A stretch of 64,000 nt of DNA from assembly GCA_035934995.1 (NCBI GenBank), contig DASYXI010000045.1:1-64000 (forward strand). The letters run 5' to 3'. This DNA comes from REEB95 sp035934995 (GTDB lineage: Bacteria > Pseudomonadota > Alphaproteobacteria > ATCC43930 > CGMCC-115725). Both the position numbers and the translations under genes were made by a program. The notes below the pieces were generated by a model, which saw only the letters and a program-made list of their open reading frames with translations, did not search any database and had not been told where the DNA came from. The number at the start of each line of letters is the position of its first letter. Positions within the stretch are counted from its first letter, which is position 1. This document shows positions 9,097 to 17,102 of the stretch, piece after piece.

Positions 9097-10181
9097 GGCT
9101 GACTCCCCGCCGGCTTCGCCGGCGCGGCAAAGGTCGGCAACGGCAGATAGGGCACGACGCCGGCGCCGCTCGCCGATTTGTCGACCATCACCTTGTTGGT
9201 GTCCTTGAGGATGCCTTCGAGCGTTTCGATGTAGAGCCGCCGCGCCGTGACGTCCGGTGCCGCCTTGTAGGCGTTGTAGACCGAAAGGAAGCGCGCTGCG
9301 TCGCCCTGCGCCTGAAGCACAACCTGCGCCTTGTACGCCTGCCCCTCTTGGACAAGGCGCGAAGCGTCGCCTTGCGCCACCGGCACGAGATTGTTGGCAT
9401 AGGTCTGCGCCTCGTTGATGTAGCGCTGCTGATCGATCTTGGCGCTTTGCACGTCGCGGAAGGCATCGATCACCGGCGCCGGCGGATCGACCTTCTGGAG
9501 CTGCACCTGGGTGATCTCGATGCCGCTGTGATAGCTATCGAGGATCTGCTGCAACAGCGTCTTGGTGTCGGTCTCGATCTTGCCGCGGCCTTCGGCGAAG
9601 GCGCTGGCGATCAGCGTATGACCGATGACCTCGCGCATGGCGCTTTCGGCCGCGACCTTCACCGTGCCGTCGGGATCGCGGATGTTGAACAGGTAATCCT
9701 GCGCGTTCTTGATCAGGTAGAAGACCGTGAAGTTGATGTCGACGATGTTCTCGTCGCCGGTCAGCATCAGCGATTCCTCGGGAACGTTCTGGGGTGCCGC
9801 GCCGGTGCGGTAGCCGATTTCGATGCGGTTGACGCGCGTGACCTTGGGGATCAACACGCCCTCGAACGGCGTCGGCAGGTGATAATTGAGGCCGGGCTCG
9901 GCGCGCCGGTTATAGGCGCCGAAGCGCAACACCACGCCGAGCTCGTCGGGATCGACGACATAGATGCCGCTCGCGAGCCACAGCACAATCACCGCGGCGA
10001 TGACGACGAACACGCCTTTGCCGCGGCCGGTCTTGCCGGGCAGCGTATTGCGGATGCGCTCCTGCAAACGGCGCAGCAAACCTTCGAAATCGGGGGGCCG
10101 CACGCCGCCGCCGCGTCCCCACGGCGAACCGCCGCCGCCCCACGGCCCACCGCCGCCACCACCCGGAGGTTGCCAACTCAT
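9093..10181 (-). CDS. hflK: HflK, prohibitin-like subunit of the HflKC complex
   Basis: Partner of HflC. The 362-residue product begins with the Gly/Trp/Pro-rich tail typical of HflK (about residues 5-28), then one transmembrane helix at about 56-75 followed by VVDPDELGVVLRFGAYNR, the SPFH domain and a helical C-terminus. First gene of the hflK-hflC-DUF2065-degP run and divergent from mrp (80 nt between starts), so promoters for both directions should lie in 10182-10261. Confidence 0.95.
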   Translation of the reverse strand: MSWQPPGGGGGGPWGGGGSPWGRGGGVRPPDFEGLLRRLQERIRNTLPGKTGRGKGVFVVIAAVIVLWLASGIYVVDPDELGVVLRFGAYNRRAEPGLNYHLPTPFEGVLIPKVTRVNRIEIGYRTGAAPQNVPEESLMLTGDENIVDINFTVFYLIKNAQDYLFNIRDPDGTVKVAAESAMREVIGHTLIASAFAEGRGKIETDTKTLLQQILDSYHSGIEITQVQLQKVDPPAPVIDAFRDVQSAKIDQQRYINEAQTYANNLVPVAQGDASRLVQEGQAYKAQVVLQAQGDAARFLSVYNAYKAAPDVTARRLYIETLEGILKDTNKVMVDKSASGAGVVPYLPLPTFAAPAKPAGSQP

Positions 10182-10261
10182 CGCGCGCTGTCCATATCCC
10201 CGCTGGGTCGGTATAAGCGGGCCGAACGGCCGGTGTTGTCAAGAAATTGAGGGCGGCGATT

Positions 10262-11377
10262 GTGACAGAGGTTTTAGAAAAAGACGTGCTCGCGGCGCTG
10301 AAGCGCATCGCCGATCCGGATCGCGGCCAGGACATCGTGACGCTCGGCATGATTTCAGGCCTGTCGATCCGCGAAGGCCATGTCGGATTCGCCATCGAAG
10401 TCGATCGCGCGCGCGGACCGAAGCTCGAGCCGCTGCGCCGCGCCGCCGAGAAGGCCGTCGAGGCGCTACCCGGCGTCCTGTCGGTGAGCGCGGTGCTAAC
10501 CGCCGAAGCCATGCACGGCACGCCGCAGCCGCCGCGTGGCCATGCTCACGCGCATGGCACGCCGCAAGCCGAGAAGCCGGCGGTGCCCGGTGTCAAATTC
10601 ATCATCGCCGTCGCCTCGGGCAAAGGCGGCGTCGGCAAATCGACCACAGCGGCGAACTTGGCGCTGGCGTTCGCGGCGATCGGCCGCAAGGTCGGCGTGC
10701 TCGACGCCGATATCTACGGCCCGTCGATGCCGCGCATGCTCGGAATATCCGGCAAGCCGAACTCGCGTGACGGCAAGCGCCTCGAGCCGATGCACAATCA
10801 CGGCGTCTCTTGCATGTCGATGGGCTTCCTCGTCGCCGAAGATACACCGATGATCTGGCGCGGGCCCATGGTGCAAAGCGCACTCAGTCAAATGCTGCGC
10901 GACGTCAATTGGGGCGAGCTCGACGTGATGGTGGTGGACATGCCGCCCGGCACCGGCGACGCGCAGCTCACCATGGCGCAGCAGGTACCCTTGGCAGGTG
11001 CGGTGATCGTCTCGACGCCGCAGGACATCGCGCTGATGGACGCACGCAAGGGCCTCAACATGTTCCGCAAGGTGAACGTGCCGGTCTTGGGATTCATCGA
11101 GAACATGAGCTATTTCCTCTGCCCGCATTGCGGCGAGCGCACCGAAATTTTCAGCCACGGCGGCGCGCGCAAAGAGGCGGAGAAGCTCGGCACCGAATTC
11201 CTGGGCGAGCTGCCCTTGGACGTGGCGATCCGCGAGACGTCGGACGGCGGCAAGCCGATCGTCGTCGCCCAACCCGACAGCCCGCACGCCCAAGTCTACA
11301 AGCAGATCGCGACGCGGATTTGGGAGAAACTCAGCGGCGGCGCGGAGAAGCGAGCGCCGCGGATCGTGGTGCAGTAG
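10262..11377 (+). CDS. mrp: Mrp/ApbC-type Fe-S cluster carrier ATPase
   Basis: P-loop NTPase that carries and transfers [4Fe-4S] clusters to apoproteins. An N-terminal DUF59/MIP18-like domain (about residues 5-80) is joined by a His-rich linker to a ParA-like ATPase with GKGGVGKS at about 120-127, DVMVVDMPPGTGD, and the cluster-binding CPHC near residue 280. The frame extends to a TTG at 10247. The GTG at 10262, with GAGGG upstream, gives 371 residues and a normal N-terminus. The start remains uncertain within these two choices. Confidence 0.93.
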   Translation: MTEVLEKDVLAALKRIADPDRGQDIVTLGMISGLSIREGHVGFAIEVDRARGPKLEPLRRAAEKAVEALPGVLSVSAVLTAEAMHGTPQPPRGHAHAHGTPQAEKPAVPGVKFIIAVASGKGGVGKSTTAANLALAFAAIGRKVGVLDADIYGPSMPRMLGISGKPNSRDGKRLEPMHNHGVSCMSMGFLVAEDTPMIWRGPMVQSALSQMLRDVNWGELDVMVVDMPPGTGDAQLTMAQQVPLAGAVIVSTPQDIALMDARKGLNMFRKVNVPVLGFIENMSYFLCPHCGERTEIFSHGGARKEAEKLGTEFLGELPLDVAIRETSDGGKPIVVAQPDSPHAQVYKQIATRIWEKLSGGAEKRAPRIVVQ

Positions 11378-11390
11378 GGGAGCGCCTCAG

Positions 11391-12015
11391 ATGGCCAAAT
11401 ACTTCGCTGGCGCGCAGACCTCGGGTCCGAATGTTGTTAATCTCAGGTGCCCAGCATGCCGGCGCAATGGCGCATTCTCGGGACTAACAAACGTTGCTGA
11501 TGTGCGGCTCTCACAACAGAGTTTTGCGGGAATGCGTGCGTGCCCCAATCCCGAATGTAAGGAACTCGTATTTATAATAACAAACGGCGCAAGCATCACT
11601 GCATATCCGGCTGAAAGGCTTGACTTTGATCCGGTGGGAATACCTCCGAAAATACTTGCCAGCTTTGAAGAGGCTCTGACCGATCACGCGAACCAGTGTT
11701 TCAAATCTTCAGCGATAATGGTTCGGCGCACCCTCGAAGAGATATGTGCTGATAAAGGGAGCCAAGGGTAAAGACCTGAAGGAGCGTTTGACCGCACTGC
11801 ATTCCGTCATTGTGGTGCCGAAAGAGCTGCTCGACGCCGCAGACGAGCTGCGCATCCTCGGCAACGACGCGGCGCACTTGGAAGCGAAGGTCTATGATGA
11901 TATCGGCAAAGTCGAAGTCGAAGCCGCCATCGACCTCTGCAAGGAAATCCTCAAGGCGGTCTACCAATTAGACTCGCTGGTGAAGCGCCTCAAAGCCTTA
12001 AAGAAAACACCTTAA
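11391..12015 (+). pseudogene. DUF4145-type zinc-ribbon protein, broken by a one-base frameshift
   Basis: Two frames together make one protein. The first (11391-11771) begins MAKYFAG, has a CPAC ... CPNPEC zinc ribbon and ends with RTLEEICADKGSQG. The second resumes in the +1 frame as KGAKGKDLKERL and runs through the GNDAAH and helical tail to 12015. Removing one G from the GGG at 11757-11759 restores a continuous reading frame across exactly the conserved segment. The region is visibly lower in GC and uses rarer codons (ATA, TGT, AAT) than its neighbours, which suggests recent transfer. It could be a true pseudogene, a sequencing error in a short G-run, or less likely programmed frameshifting. 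Confidence 0.8.
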
Positions 12016-12947
12016 CTCCGTCCCAACGCCTCCATCAGCTCGGTCCACTCCCGCTTCGAGAGGCCGCTTGCTTCCTGCGTCACCTTTTCGCCGGCGAGCA
12101 GCTTCTTCACCACCGCGAGTCCGTTGGCCGACAGATGCGCGCCGCCGAGCCGGTATTGCCGGAACGCTTCGGCGGTGATCGGCACCCACTTCTCGAGCGT
12201 TTCGATCATCGCCTCGGCATAGACGCGGATTTCGTATTGCGCGTGCGCGTCGGCGCGCAGGCTCAGGAAATTGAGCAAATTGTGCAGATCGGTCTTCCAG
12301 TACCACTGCGTATAAAAGTTCAATGACAGATTCATGCGCGCCAGCTCGCGCGCGAGGCCGGTGCGTTTCTCGTCGATGGGCTTGCCGGCATCGTCCTCGT
12401 TCAGCATCTCGACATAGCCGCGATAGGCGGTCTCGGCGTCGCGCTTCAAGAGATGAAGCACGCGCGCGGCCTCGTTCGGCGGCAGGACGTCGCCCCTGCC
12501 CTGGCGGTTGGTCGCGGATTGCGCCGCGAGCTGCTCGGGCGCCGGCACGTAGAATTCGTTGTCGAGGATCGAATAGCGCGCCGAATATTCGTTCACGTTG
12601 GCGGTGCGATGGCGGATCCACTGCCGCGCGACAAAGATCGGCAGCTTGACGTGATATTTGATCTCGCACATCTCGAACGGCGTCGTGTGCCGGTGCCGCA
12701 TCAGATATTGGATGAGGCCGCGATCCTCGGTGACCTTCTTCGTCCCCTTGCCATAGGAGACGCGCGCCGCCTGCACCACCGCAGCGTCGTCGCCCATGTA
12801 GTCGATGACGCGGACAAAACCGTGATCGAGCACGGGAATCGCTTGGTAAAGAATCGCTTCCAGGCCGGGTGAGACCGCGCGGCGCGTCGGCTGGGTCTCG
12901 GCACGTTGGCGGTCGATTTCGGCCTGTTGTTCGGGTGTCAGCGGCAT
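12012..12947 (-). CDS. thyX: Flavin-dependent thymidylate synthase
   Basis: FAD- and methylenetetrahydrofolate-dependent conversion of dUMP to dTMP. The diagnostic RHRx7S motif is present as RHRTANVNEYS, in the context VARQWIRHR and SARYS. The 311 residues from the ATG at 12947 (MPLTPEQQ) fit the alphaproteobacterial long form. The frame extends 12 codons further, without support. It is convergent with the DUF4145 pseudogene (stops overlap by 4 nt). ThyX organisms often lack thyA, but the window cannot show this. Confidence 0.96.
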   Translation of the reverse strand: MPLTPEQQAEIDRQRAETQPTRRAVSPGLEAILYQAIPVLDHGFVRVIDYMGDDAAVVQAARVSYGKGTKKVTEDRGLIQYLMRHRHTTPFEMCEIKYHVKLPIFVARQWIRHRTANVNEYSARYSILDNEFYVPAPEQLAAQSATNRQGRGDVLPPNEAARVLHLLKRDAETAYRGYVEMLNEDDAGKPIDEKRTGLARELARMNLSLNFYTQWYWKTDLHNLLNFLSLRADAHAQYEIRVYAEAMIETLEKWVPITAEAFRQYRLGGAHLSANGLAVVKKLLAGEKVTQEASGLSKREWTELMEALGRS

Positions 12948-13002
12948 GGGCGGCGACTCTAACCGCGCGCTTCCGGCCCGCAAAGGCCGACTCGTCGCCC
13001 CT

Positions 13003-13030
13003 TTTGAGGGAGTGCGAAAGCGCTTATATT
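13003..13030 (+). promoter_or_regulatory. Candidate sigma-70 promoter for ssrA
   Basis: TATATT at 13025-13030 is an excellent -10 element in very GC-rich surroundings. TTTGAG (13003-13008), 16 nt upstream, is a weak -35. Transcription would start about 6 nt downstream, right at the 5' end expected for the acceptor piece of the tmRNA precursor. Confidence 0.5.
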
Positions 13031-13035
13031 GAAGG

Positions 13036-13318
13036 CGCTGGGCAACCAGCTATGGCGATAAACAGCGTATGGAATAAGCGTTGCGGACCCGGGGGCAGTA
13101 CCCGGCGCCTCCACCAGTTTCGCGGAGCCATCGTCTCCGCGCCGTCATGGGGGCGAACTAGGATCGACGCGCGTTGTAAAGGTACGTCTTTTGCCCGGCA
13201 TGGTACCGCCGTTATCGGGCCAAAACCTAAGTGCGAACGATAACTCTGTCGCACTCGCTGCTTAGTCTCTAAGCAAGCGCGGTCCGGGGGGCACCGGGCA
13301 ACAGAAGCCCCCCACTGA
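13036..13318 (+). ncRNA. ssrA: Transfer-messenger RNA, alphaproteobacterial two-piece (permuted) form
   Basis: Rescues stalled ribosomes and adds a degradation tag. The gene is permuted. The acceptor piece comes first, with T-stem CCGGG (13089-13093), loop GGCAGTA, CCCGG (13101-13105), then CGCCTCC-A-CCA ending at 13116. After a spacer of about 32 nt the coding piece starts at 13149 with GGGGGCG, which pairs perfectly (one G-U) with the acceptor strand, and GATCGACG follows. The tag frame GCG AAC GAT AAC ... TAG at 13233-13265 encodes ANDNSVALAA and stop. Ends of the mature pieces are approximate. The next gene is sspB, whose product recognises such tags. Confidence 0.95.
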
Positions 13319-13323
13319 TTTTT
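13286..13323 (+). terminator. Probable terminator stem at the 3' end of ssrA
   Basis: GGGGGGC (13286-13292) pairs with GCCCCCC (13307-13313) around a 14-nt loop and is followed by ACTGATTTTT. The T-run supports intrinsic termination. Part of this stem may instead belong to the processed tmRNA coding piece. Confidence 0.6.
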
Positions 13324-13342
13324 GGTTTGCGGGAGTGCGTGC

Positions 13343-13870
13343 GTGAAAGACCTTCTGCGTTACGACAAGATGGTCGAGGCCGCGCTCCGCGGCGTCGTGC
13401 GCGAGGCGCTGGCCCGCACCGCCGCCAACGGCCTGCCGGGCGCGCATCACTTCTACATCACCTTCAAAACCGGCTTCGACGGCGTCGAGATGCCGGCGAG
13501 CCTGCGCGCGCAGCACCCCGACGACATGACCATCGTGCTCGAGCATCAGTTTTGGGATCTCGATGTCGAGGAGGCGCGCTTCGGCGTGACCTTGAGCTTC
13601 GCCGGCAAGCCCGAACGGCTGGTGATTCCGTTCGAGGCCATCCTGTCGTTCGCCGATCCGGCGGTGAAGTTCGGCCTACAGTTCCAGCAGGTCGCCGCGG
13701 CCAACGAACAGGCCGACGACGAGTCGCCCGCGGCCGAAATACCGACGCCGCTCGAAAAACCGCGGGCCGCCAAGGCCGACAAGCGCGCCAAAGCCGATGA
13801 CAAGGCCGGCGAAAAGGCGGCAGGCAAAGGCGCCGAAGTCCTTACCCTCGATCAGTTCCGCAAGAAGTAG
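13343..13870 (+). CDS. sspB: SspB-family ClpXP adaptor (alpha type)
   Basis: Delivers ssrA-tagged proteins to ClpXP. The 175-residue protein has the SspB fold segments (HHFYITFKTGFDGVEMP, LEHQFWDLDV, LVIPFEAILSFADPAVKFGLQF), a long charged Ala/Lys-rich linker, and an end motif VLTLDQFRKK that fits the ClpX-docking tail of alphaproteobacterial SspB. The GTG at 13343 is supported by GGGAG 8 nt upstream and avoids the extra Cys-rich N-terminus of the longer frame. It begins 20 nt after the ssrA terminator stem, placing tag and adaptor side by side. Confidence 0.9.
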   Translation: MKDLLRYDKMVEAALRGVVREALARTAANGLPGAHHFYITFKTGFDGVEMPASLRAQHPDDMTIVLEHQFWDLDVEEARFGVTLSFAGKPERLVIPFEAILSFADPAVKFGLQFQQVAAANEQADDESPAAEIPTPLEKPRAAKADKRAKADDKAGEKAAGKGAEVLTLDQFRKK

Positions 13871-13879
13871 CCGCCGCGC

Positions 13880-14152
13880 TCAGTGCGCGTTGTCGCGCGC
13901 GGCGAAGAACTGGCACCAGCCCTTCGGGCTGATGTCGCCTTGTACGAAGGCGCACCGGTTCGGCGGCTGGAAATTGACGCAAATCTCGCAGCGTTGCTGG
14001 CCGTTGGGGTGATCCTGGTATTTGGCCTGCTCCTTCGTCGCCTTGTCGTCGGCGCGCGCGGAACGCGTCAGGCCCTGCGTTGCCGACACGGCGACGGTGA
14101 TCGCCGTGCCGGCAAGCAGAGTCCGGCGCGAAAACGAGCTTGGACGTTTCAT
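13880..14152 (-). CDS. Tat-exported high-potential iron-sulfur protein (HiPIP)-like
   Basis: A 90-residue protein with a twin-arginine signal (SRRTLLAG, residues 8-15) and a mature part containing four cysteines, C55, C58, C67 and C80, in the CxxC-x8-C-x12-C spacing of HiPIPs. HiPIPs carry one [4Fe-4S] cluster and act as periplasmic electron carriers. It is the third gene of a run with an ECF sigma factor and a small secreted protein (15-nt gap to the latter), suggesting control by that sigma factor. The longer open frame to 14209 lacks a signal sequence and was rejected. Confidence 0.85.
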   Translation of the reverse strand: MKRPSSFSRRTLLAGTAITVAVSATQGLTRSARADDKATKEQAKYQDHPNGQQRCEICVNFQPPNRCAFVQGDISPKGWCQFFAARDNAH

Positions 14153-14166
14153 CGCGCCCGTGCCGC

Positions 14167-14574
14167 TCACTTCGCGACACTGGCCTCGGCGGCCTCGTTC
14201 ACATGCCACAGGACGATGTGGTAATGCGGCTCTTCGACGCCGGGATGGCCGGCGTTGAAGTAAAGATCGACGTGATCGACCTTGCCGCCCGGCGCCGCGA
14301 GTTCAAATTTCTTCTGCGCTTCGAAATCCTTGATCGGAATCATGTAGATCGTGCTGACCAGCCGGCCCTTGTGGTCGTAGGCCAGAAACGGTCCGGCGGG
14401 CAGGGTCTTCGGATCGACATAGAGCACGCCGATGCCGGGCAGGAAGTCCGGCAGCTTCACGAGCGTGCTGACCTTCTTATAGGCGCCGCCCGGCGGCTCC
14501 TTGGAAACGTTCTGGGCGAAAGCCGGCGTGGCCATGAAGGCCAAGAGGGCGAATACAACGAGCAGTCGACGCAT
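14167..14574 (-). CDS. Small secreted protein, possibly TTHB210/DUF5602-like
   Basis: A 135-residue protein with a clear signal peptide (core LLVVFALLAFMATPAFA, residues 4-20). The mature part contains YVDPKTLPAGPFLAYD, STIYMIP and a His-rich HPGVEEPHYHIVLWHV segment near the C-terminus that could bind metal. The motif set recalls the TTHB210-like domain, whose Thermus member is sigma-E controlled. This assignment is from memory and tentative. Its ATG lies 3 nt after the stop of the ECF sigma gene, so it is cotranscribed and probably a target of that sigma factor. Confidence 0.7.
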   Translation of the reverse strand: MRRLLVVFALLAFMATPAFAQNVSKEPPGGAYKKVSTLVKLPDFLPGIGVLYVDPKTLPAGPFLAYDHKGRLVSTIYMIPIKDFEAQKKFELAAPGGKVDHVDLYFNAGHPGVEEPHYHIVLWHVNEAAEASVAK

Positions 14575-14577
14575 GGT

Positions 14578-15297
14578 TCACTCCTTCGGTTTTAGGCTTG
14601 CAACGGACGGATCGGAAATTGCAGTCACGACGCCGAGGCGCGCGAGCACCCGGCCCATCAGCGCGTCGCAGCGCGCGCCGGCGAACGGAAACGCGTCGTC
14701 GAGGATCGAGGTGAACTCGTCGCTCAACGCCTGGCGCAACTGGCGGTTGGCGCGATGGAAGCGGGTCTTCACGGTTTCGGCGGGAATGCCGAGCAGCGAC
14801 GCGGTTTCGTCGATGCTCATCTGCTCAACTGCGCGCAGCATGAAGACGGTGCGGAAATTCGCCGGCAGCGCGTCGACTGCGCGTTCGATGATATGGCGGA
14901 TCTCGCGCCGGGCCGCGACGTTCTCCGGATTGACCATGGCGCCGACGCCTGGCAGCGCGACGACGTTTTCGGCCTGCGCCAAATCGACAGTCGGGCGGCG
15001 GCGGCGCATGCGGCCGAGCGCTTCGTTGGCGGCGATACGCGCGAGCCAGGTCGTCAGGCTCGCCTCGCCGCGGAATTCGTCGAGATGTGCGAGCGCGCGG
15101 ACGTAGGTTTCCTGCACCACGTCCTCGGCTTCACTTTCGTCGCGCACGATGCTGCGCGCCAAGCGATAGAGCCGGCGGTTGTTCTGGCGCATCAACGCGG
15201 CGAACGCCGCCGGCTCGCCGCGCCGCATCAGCGCCAGCAATTCGGCATCCGCGCCACGTTGTCCGGCGATCTGCGTCACGGCCTGCCTCTTCGTCAT
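14578..15297 (-). CDS. ECF-type RNA polymerase sigma factor
   Basis: A 239-residue sigma-70-family factor with region 2 (LYRLARSIVRDESEAEDVVQETYVRALAHL, then TWLARIAANEALGRMRRRR) and region 4 (ALPANFRTVFMLR, then ETASLLGIPAETVKTRFHRA). A C-terminal extension FPFAGARCDALMGRVLARL follows region 4. There is no anti-sigma gene beside it; instead a secreted protein and a HiPIP follow in the same operon. The ATG at 15295-15297 has no clear ribosome site. A very long frame running through it on this strand (to 17214) is antisense to fumarase and not real. Confidence 0.92.
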   Translation of the reverse strand: MTKRQAVTQIAGQRGADAELLALMRRGEPAAFAALMRQNNRRLYRLARSIVRDESEAEDVVQETYVRALAHLDEFRGEASLTTWLARIAANEALGRMRRRRPTVDLAQAENVVALPGVGAMVNPENVAARREIRHIIERAVDALPANFRTVFMLRAVEQMSIDETASLLGIPAETVKTRFHRANRQLRQALSDEFTSILDDAFPFAGARCDALMGRVLARLGVVTAISDPSVASLKPKE

Positions 15298-15302
15298 AGA
15301 CC

Positions 15303-15331
15303 CATAGATGATGGGCGGCGAAAAAGGTTCC
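15303..15331 (-). promoter_or_regulatory. Candidate ECF-type promoter upstream of the sigma gene
   Basis: On the minus strand GGAACC (15331-15326), 17 nt, then TCTATG (15308-15303) resembles the GGAAC / TC-rich pattern recognised by many ECF sigma factors, and would fit self-activation. Transcription would begin about at the ATG (15297), giving a leaderless message, which agrees with the missing ribosome site. Confidence 0.35.
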
Positions 15332-15465
15332 CGCCGACTATCTAGCGCCCATCCCGACAAGGGAAAAACCGCAGCTTTCCTTGGGTCTTGCGACGGGGGG
15401 CTGCGCTTGACCGGGCTGGCGTAATACGCTCTTTCTCGGCCGTTTTTCCCGATCGCGAGCGCAGC

Positions 15466-17076
15466 ATGGATGCCGCTTTCCACGAGATGTTCCCGCTGGG
15501 CGAGGACGACGCGCCCTATCGCAAGCTGACAACCGAGCATGTCGGGACTGCCACCTTCGGCGGCGAACGCGTCGTCACCGTGGGATTGCCGGCGCTGACC
15601 GAATTGACGCGGCAGGCCTTTCTCGACTGCCAGCATCTGCTGCGGCCGGGCCACCTGAAGCAGTTGCGCGCCATTCTCGACGATCCGGAGGCATCGGCGA
15701 ACGATAAGTTCGTCGCCTTCGATCTGCTGAAGAACGCCAACATCGCCGCCGGCAAGGTGCTGCCGATGTGCCAGGACACCGGCACGTCGATCGTCATGGG
15801 CAAGAAGGGCCAGCGCGTGTGGACCGGCGGCGGCGACGAAGCGGCGATTTCGGCCGGCGTGCGCCGCACCTTCACCGAAACCAATTTGCGCTACAGCCAG
15901 GTGGCGCCGCTCGGCATGTACGACGAGGTCAACACGGGCGACAATCTGCCGGCGCAGATCGAGATCTACGCCGCCGACGGTGATGCCTACAAATTCCTGT
16001 TCATTGCCAAAGGCGGCGGCTCGGCCAACAAAACGTTTCTCTATCAGCAGAGCAAGGCGACGCTCAATCCCAAGGCACTGCTCAAGTTCCTCGACGAGAA
16101 GATCCGCACCCTCGGCACCGCCGCCTGCCCGCCTTATCACCTGGCGATCGTCATCGGCGGCACCTCGGCCGAGCTCACCCTGAAGACCGTCAAGCTGGCG
16201 AGCTGCCGCTATCTCGACACGCTCCCGACGCGGGGCAACAAATTCGGCCAAGCGTATCGCGACACAGGGTTCGAGCAGGAGGTGTTGGGCCTGACGCGCG
16301 CCATGGGCATTGGCGCGCAGTTCGGCGGCAAATATTTCTGCCATGACGTGCGCGTCATCCGCCTGCCGCGGCACGGGGGGAGTCTCCCCATCGGCATCGG
16401 CGTGTCGTGCTCCGCCGACCGCCAAATCCTTGGCAAGATTACCGTCGACGGCGTCTTTCTCGAACAGCTCGAGACCAATCCGGCGCAATACCTGCCCGAG
16501 ATCGACGAAGCGAAGCTCGGCGGCGCCGTCGTGCGCGTCGACCTCACGCAGCCGATGGCGCAAATCCGCAAAACGCTGTCGCAATATCCGATCAAGACAC
16601 GGCTGTCGCTGTCGGGGCCATTGGTCGTGGCGCGCGACAGCGCACACGCGAATCTGCAGGAGCGGCTCGATCGCGGCGAAGGCCTGCCGCAATACGCTAA
16701 GGACCATCCGATCTACTACGCCGGACCGGCCAAGACGCCGCAGGGCTATGCGTCGGGTTCGTTCGGACCAACCTCCGCCGGACGCATGGACTCCTACGTC
16801 GATGCCTTCATGGCAGCAGGCGGCAGCTTCGTGACGCTGGCCAAGGGCAATCGCGGCGCCGAGGTGCGCGACGCGTGCAAGAAACACGGCGGCTTTTACC
16901 TCGGCTCGATCGGCGGACCGGCGGCGCGCCTGGCGCAGGACTGCATCAAGAAGGTCGAGGTGGTGGAGTATCCCGAGCTCGGCATGGAGGCGGTGTGGCG
17001 CATCGAGGTGGAGAATTTCCCGGCGTTCATCGTCATCGACGACAAGGGCAACGACTTCTTCGCCAAACTGGCGTAA
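15466..17076 (+). CDS. fumA: Fumarate hydratase class I ([4Fe-4S], single chain)
   Basis: Interconverts fumarate and malate in the citric acid cycle, using an oxygen-sensitive Fe-S cluster. The 536-residue chain has the expected cluster cysteines C102 (MCQDTGT), C221 (AACPPYH) and C315 (VSCSADR), plus the C-terminal beta domain (SAGRMDSYVD, KGNRG, GGPAARLAQDCI). The ATG at 15466 (MDAAFHEMFPLG) was chosen; the frame is open to 15388. It sits between two ECF sigma-factor operons, and a class II fumarase lies 1.7 kb downstream. Confidence 0.95.
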   Translation: MDAAFHEMFPLGEDDAPYRKLTTEHVGTATFGGERVVTVGLPALTELTRQAFLDCQHLLRPGHLKQLRAILDDPEASANDKFVAFDLLKNANIAAGKVLPMCQDTGTSIVMGKKGQRVWTGGGDEAAISAGVRRTFTETNLRYSQVAPLGMYDEVNTGDNLPAQIEIYAADGDAYKFLFIAKGGGSANKTFLYQQSKATLNPKALLKFLDEKIRTLGTAACPPYHLAIVIGGTSAELTLKTVKLASCRYLDTLPTRGNKFGQAYRDTGFEQEVLGLTRAMGIGAQFGGKYFCHDVRVIRLPRHGGSLPIGIGVSCSADRQILGKITVDGVFLEQLETNPAQYLPEIDEAKLGGAVVRVDLTQPMAQIRKTLSQYPIKTRLSLSGPLVVARDSAHANLQERLDRGEGLPQYAKDHPIYYAGPAKTPQGYASGSFGPTSAGRMDSYVDAFMAAGGSFVTLAKGNRGAEVRDACKKHGGFYLGSIGGPAARLAQDCIKKVEVVEYPELGMEAVWRIEVENFPAFIVIDDKGNDFFAKLA

Positions 17077-17102
17077 GCCCGATACGGATCTAGGACCGAC
17101 GC

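Noticed and set aside
9348..10250. Plus-strand open frame antisense to hflK
   Set aside because: Shadow of hflK; no motif, and hflK is certain.
11746..11771. Programmed +1 frameshifting in the DUF4145 gene
   Set aside because: The site (AAAGGGA) lacks a slow or stop codon pause arrangement known for +1 shifts; mutation or sequencing error is simpler.
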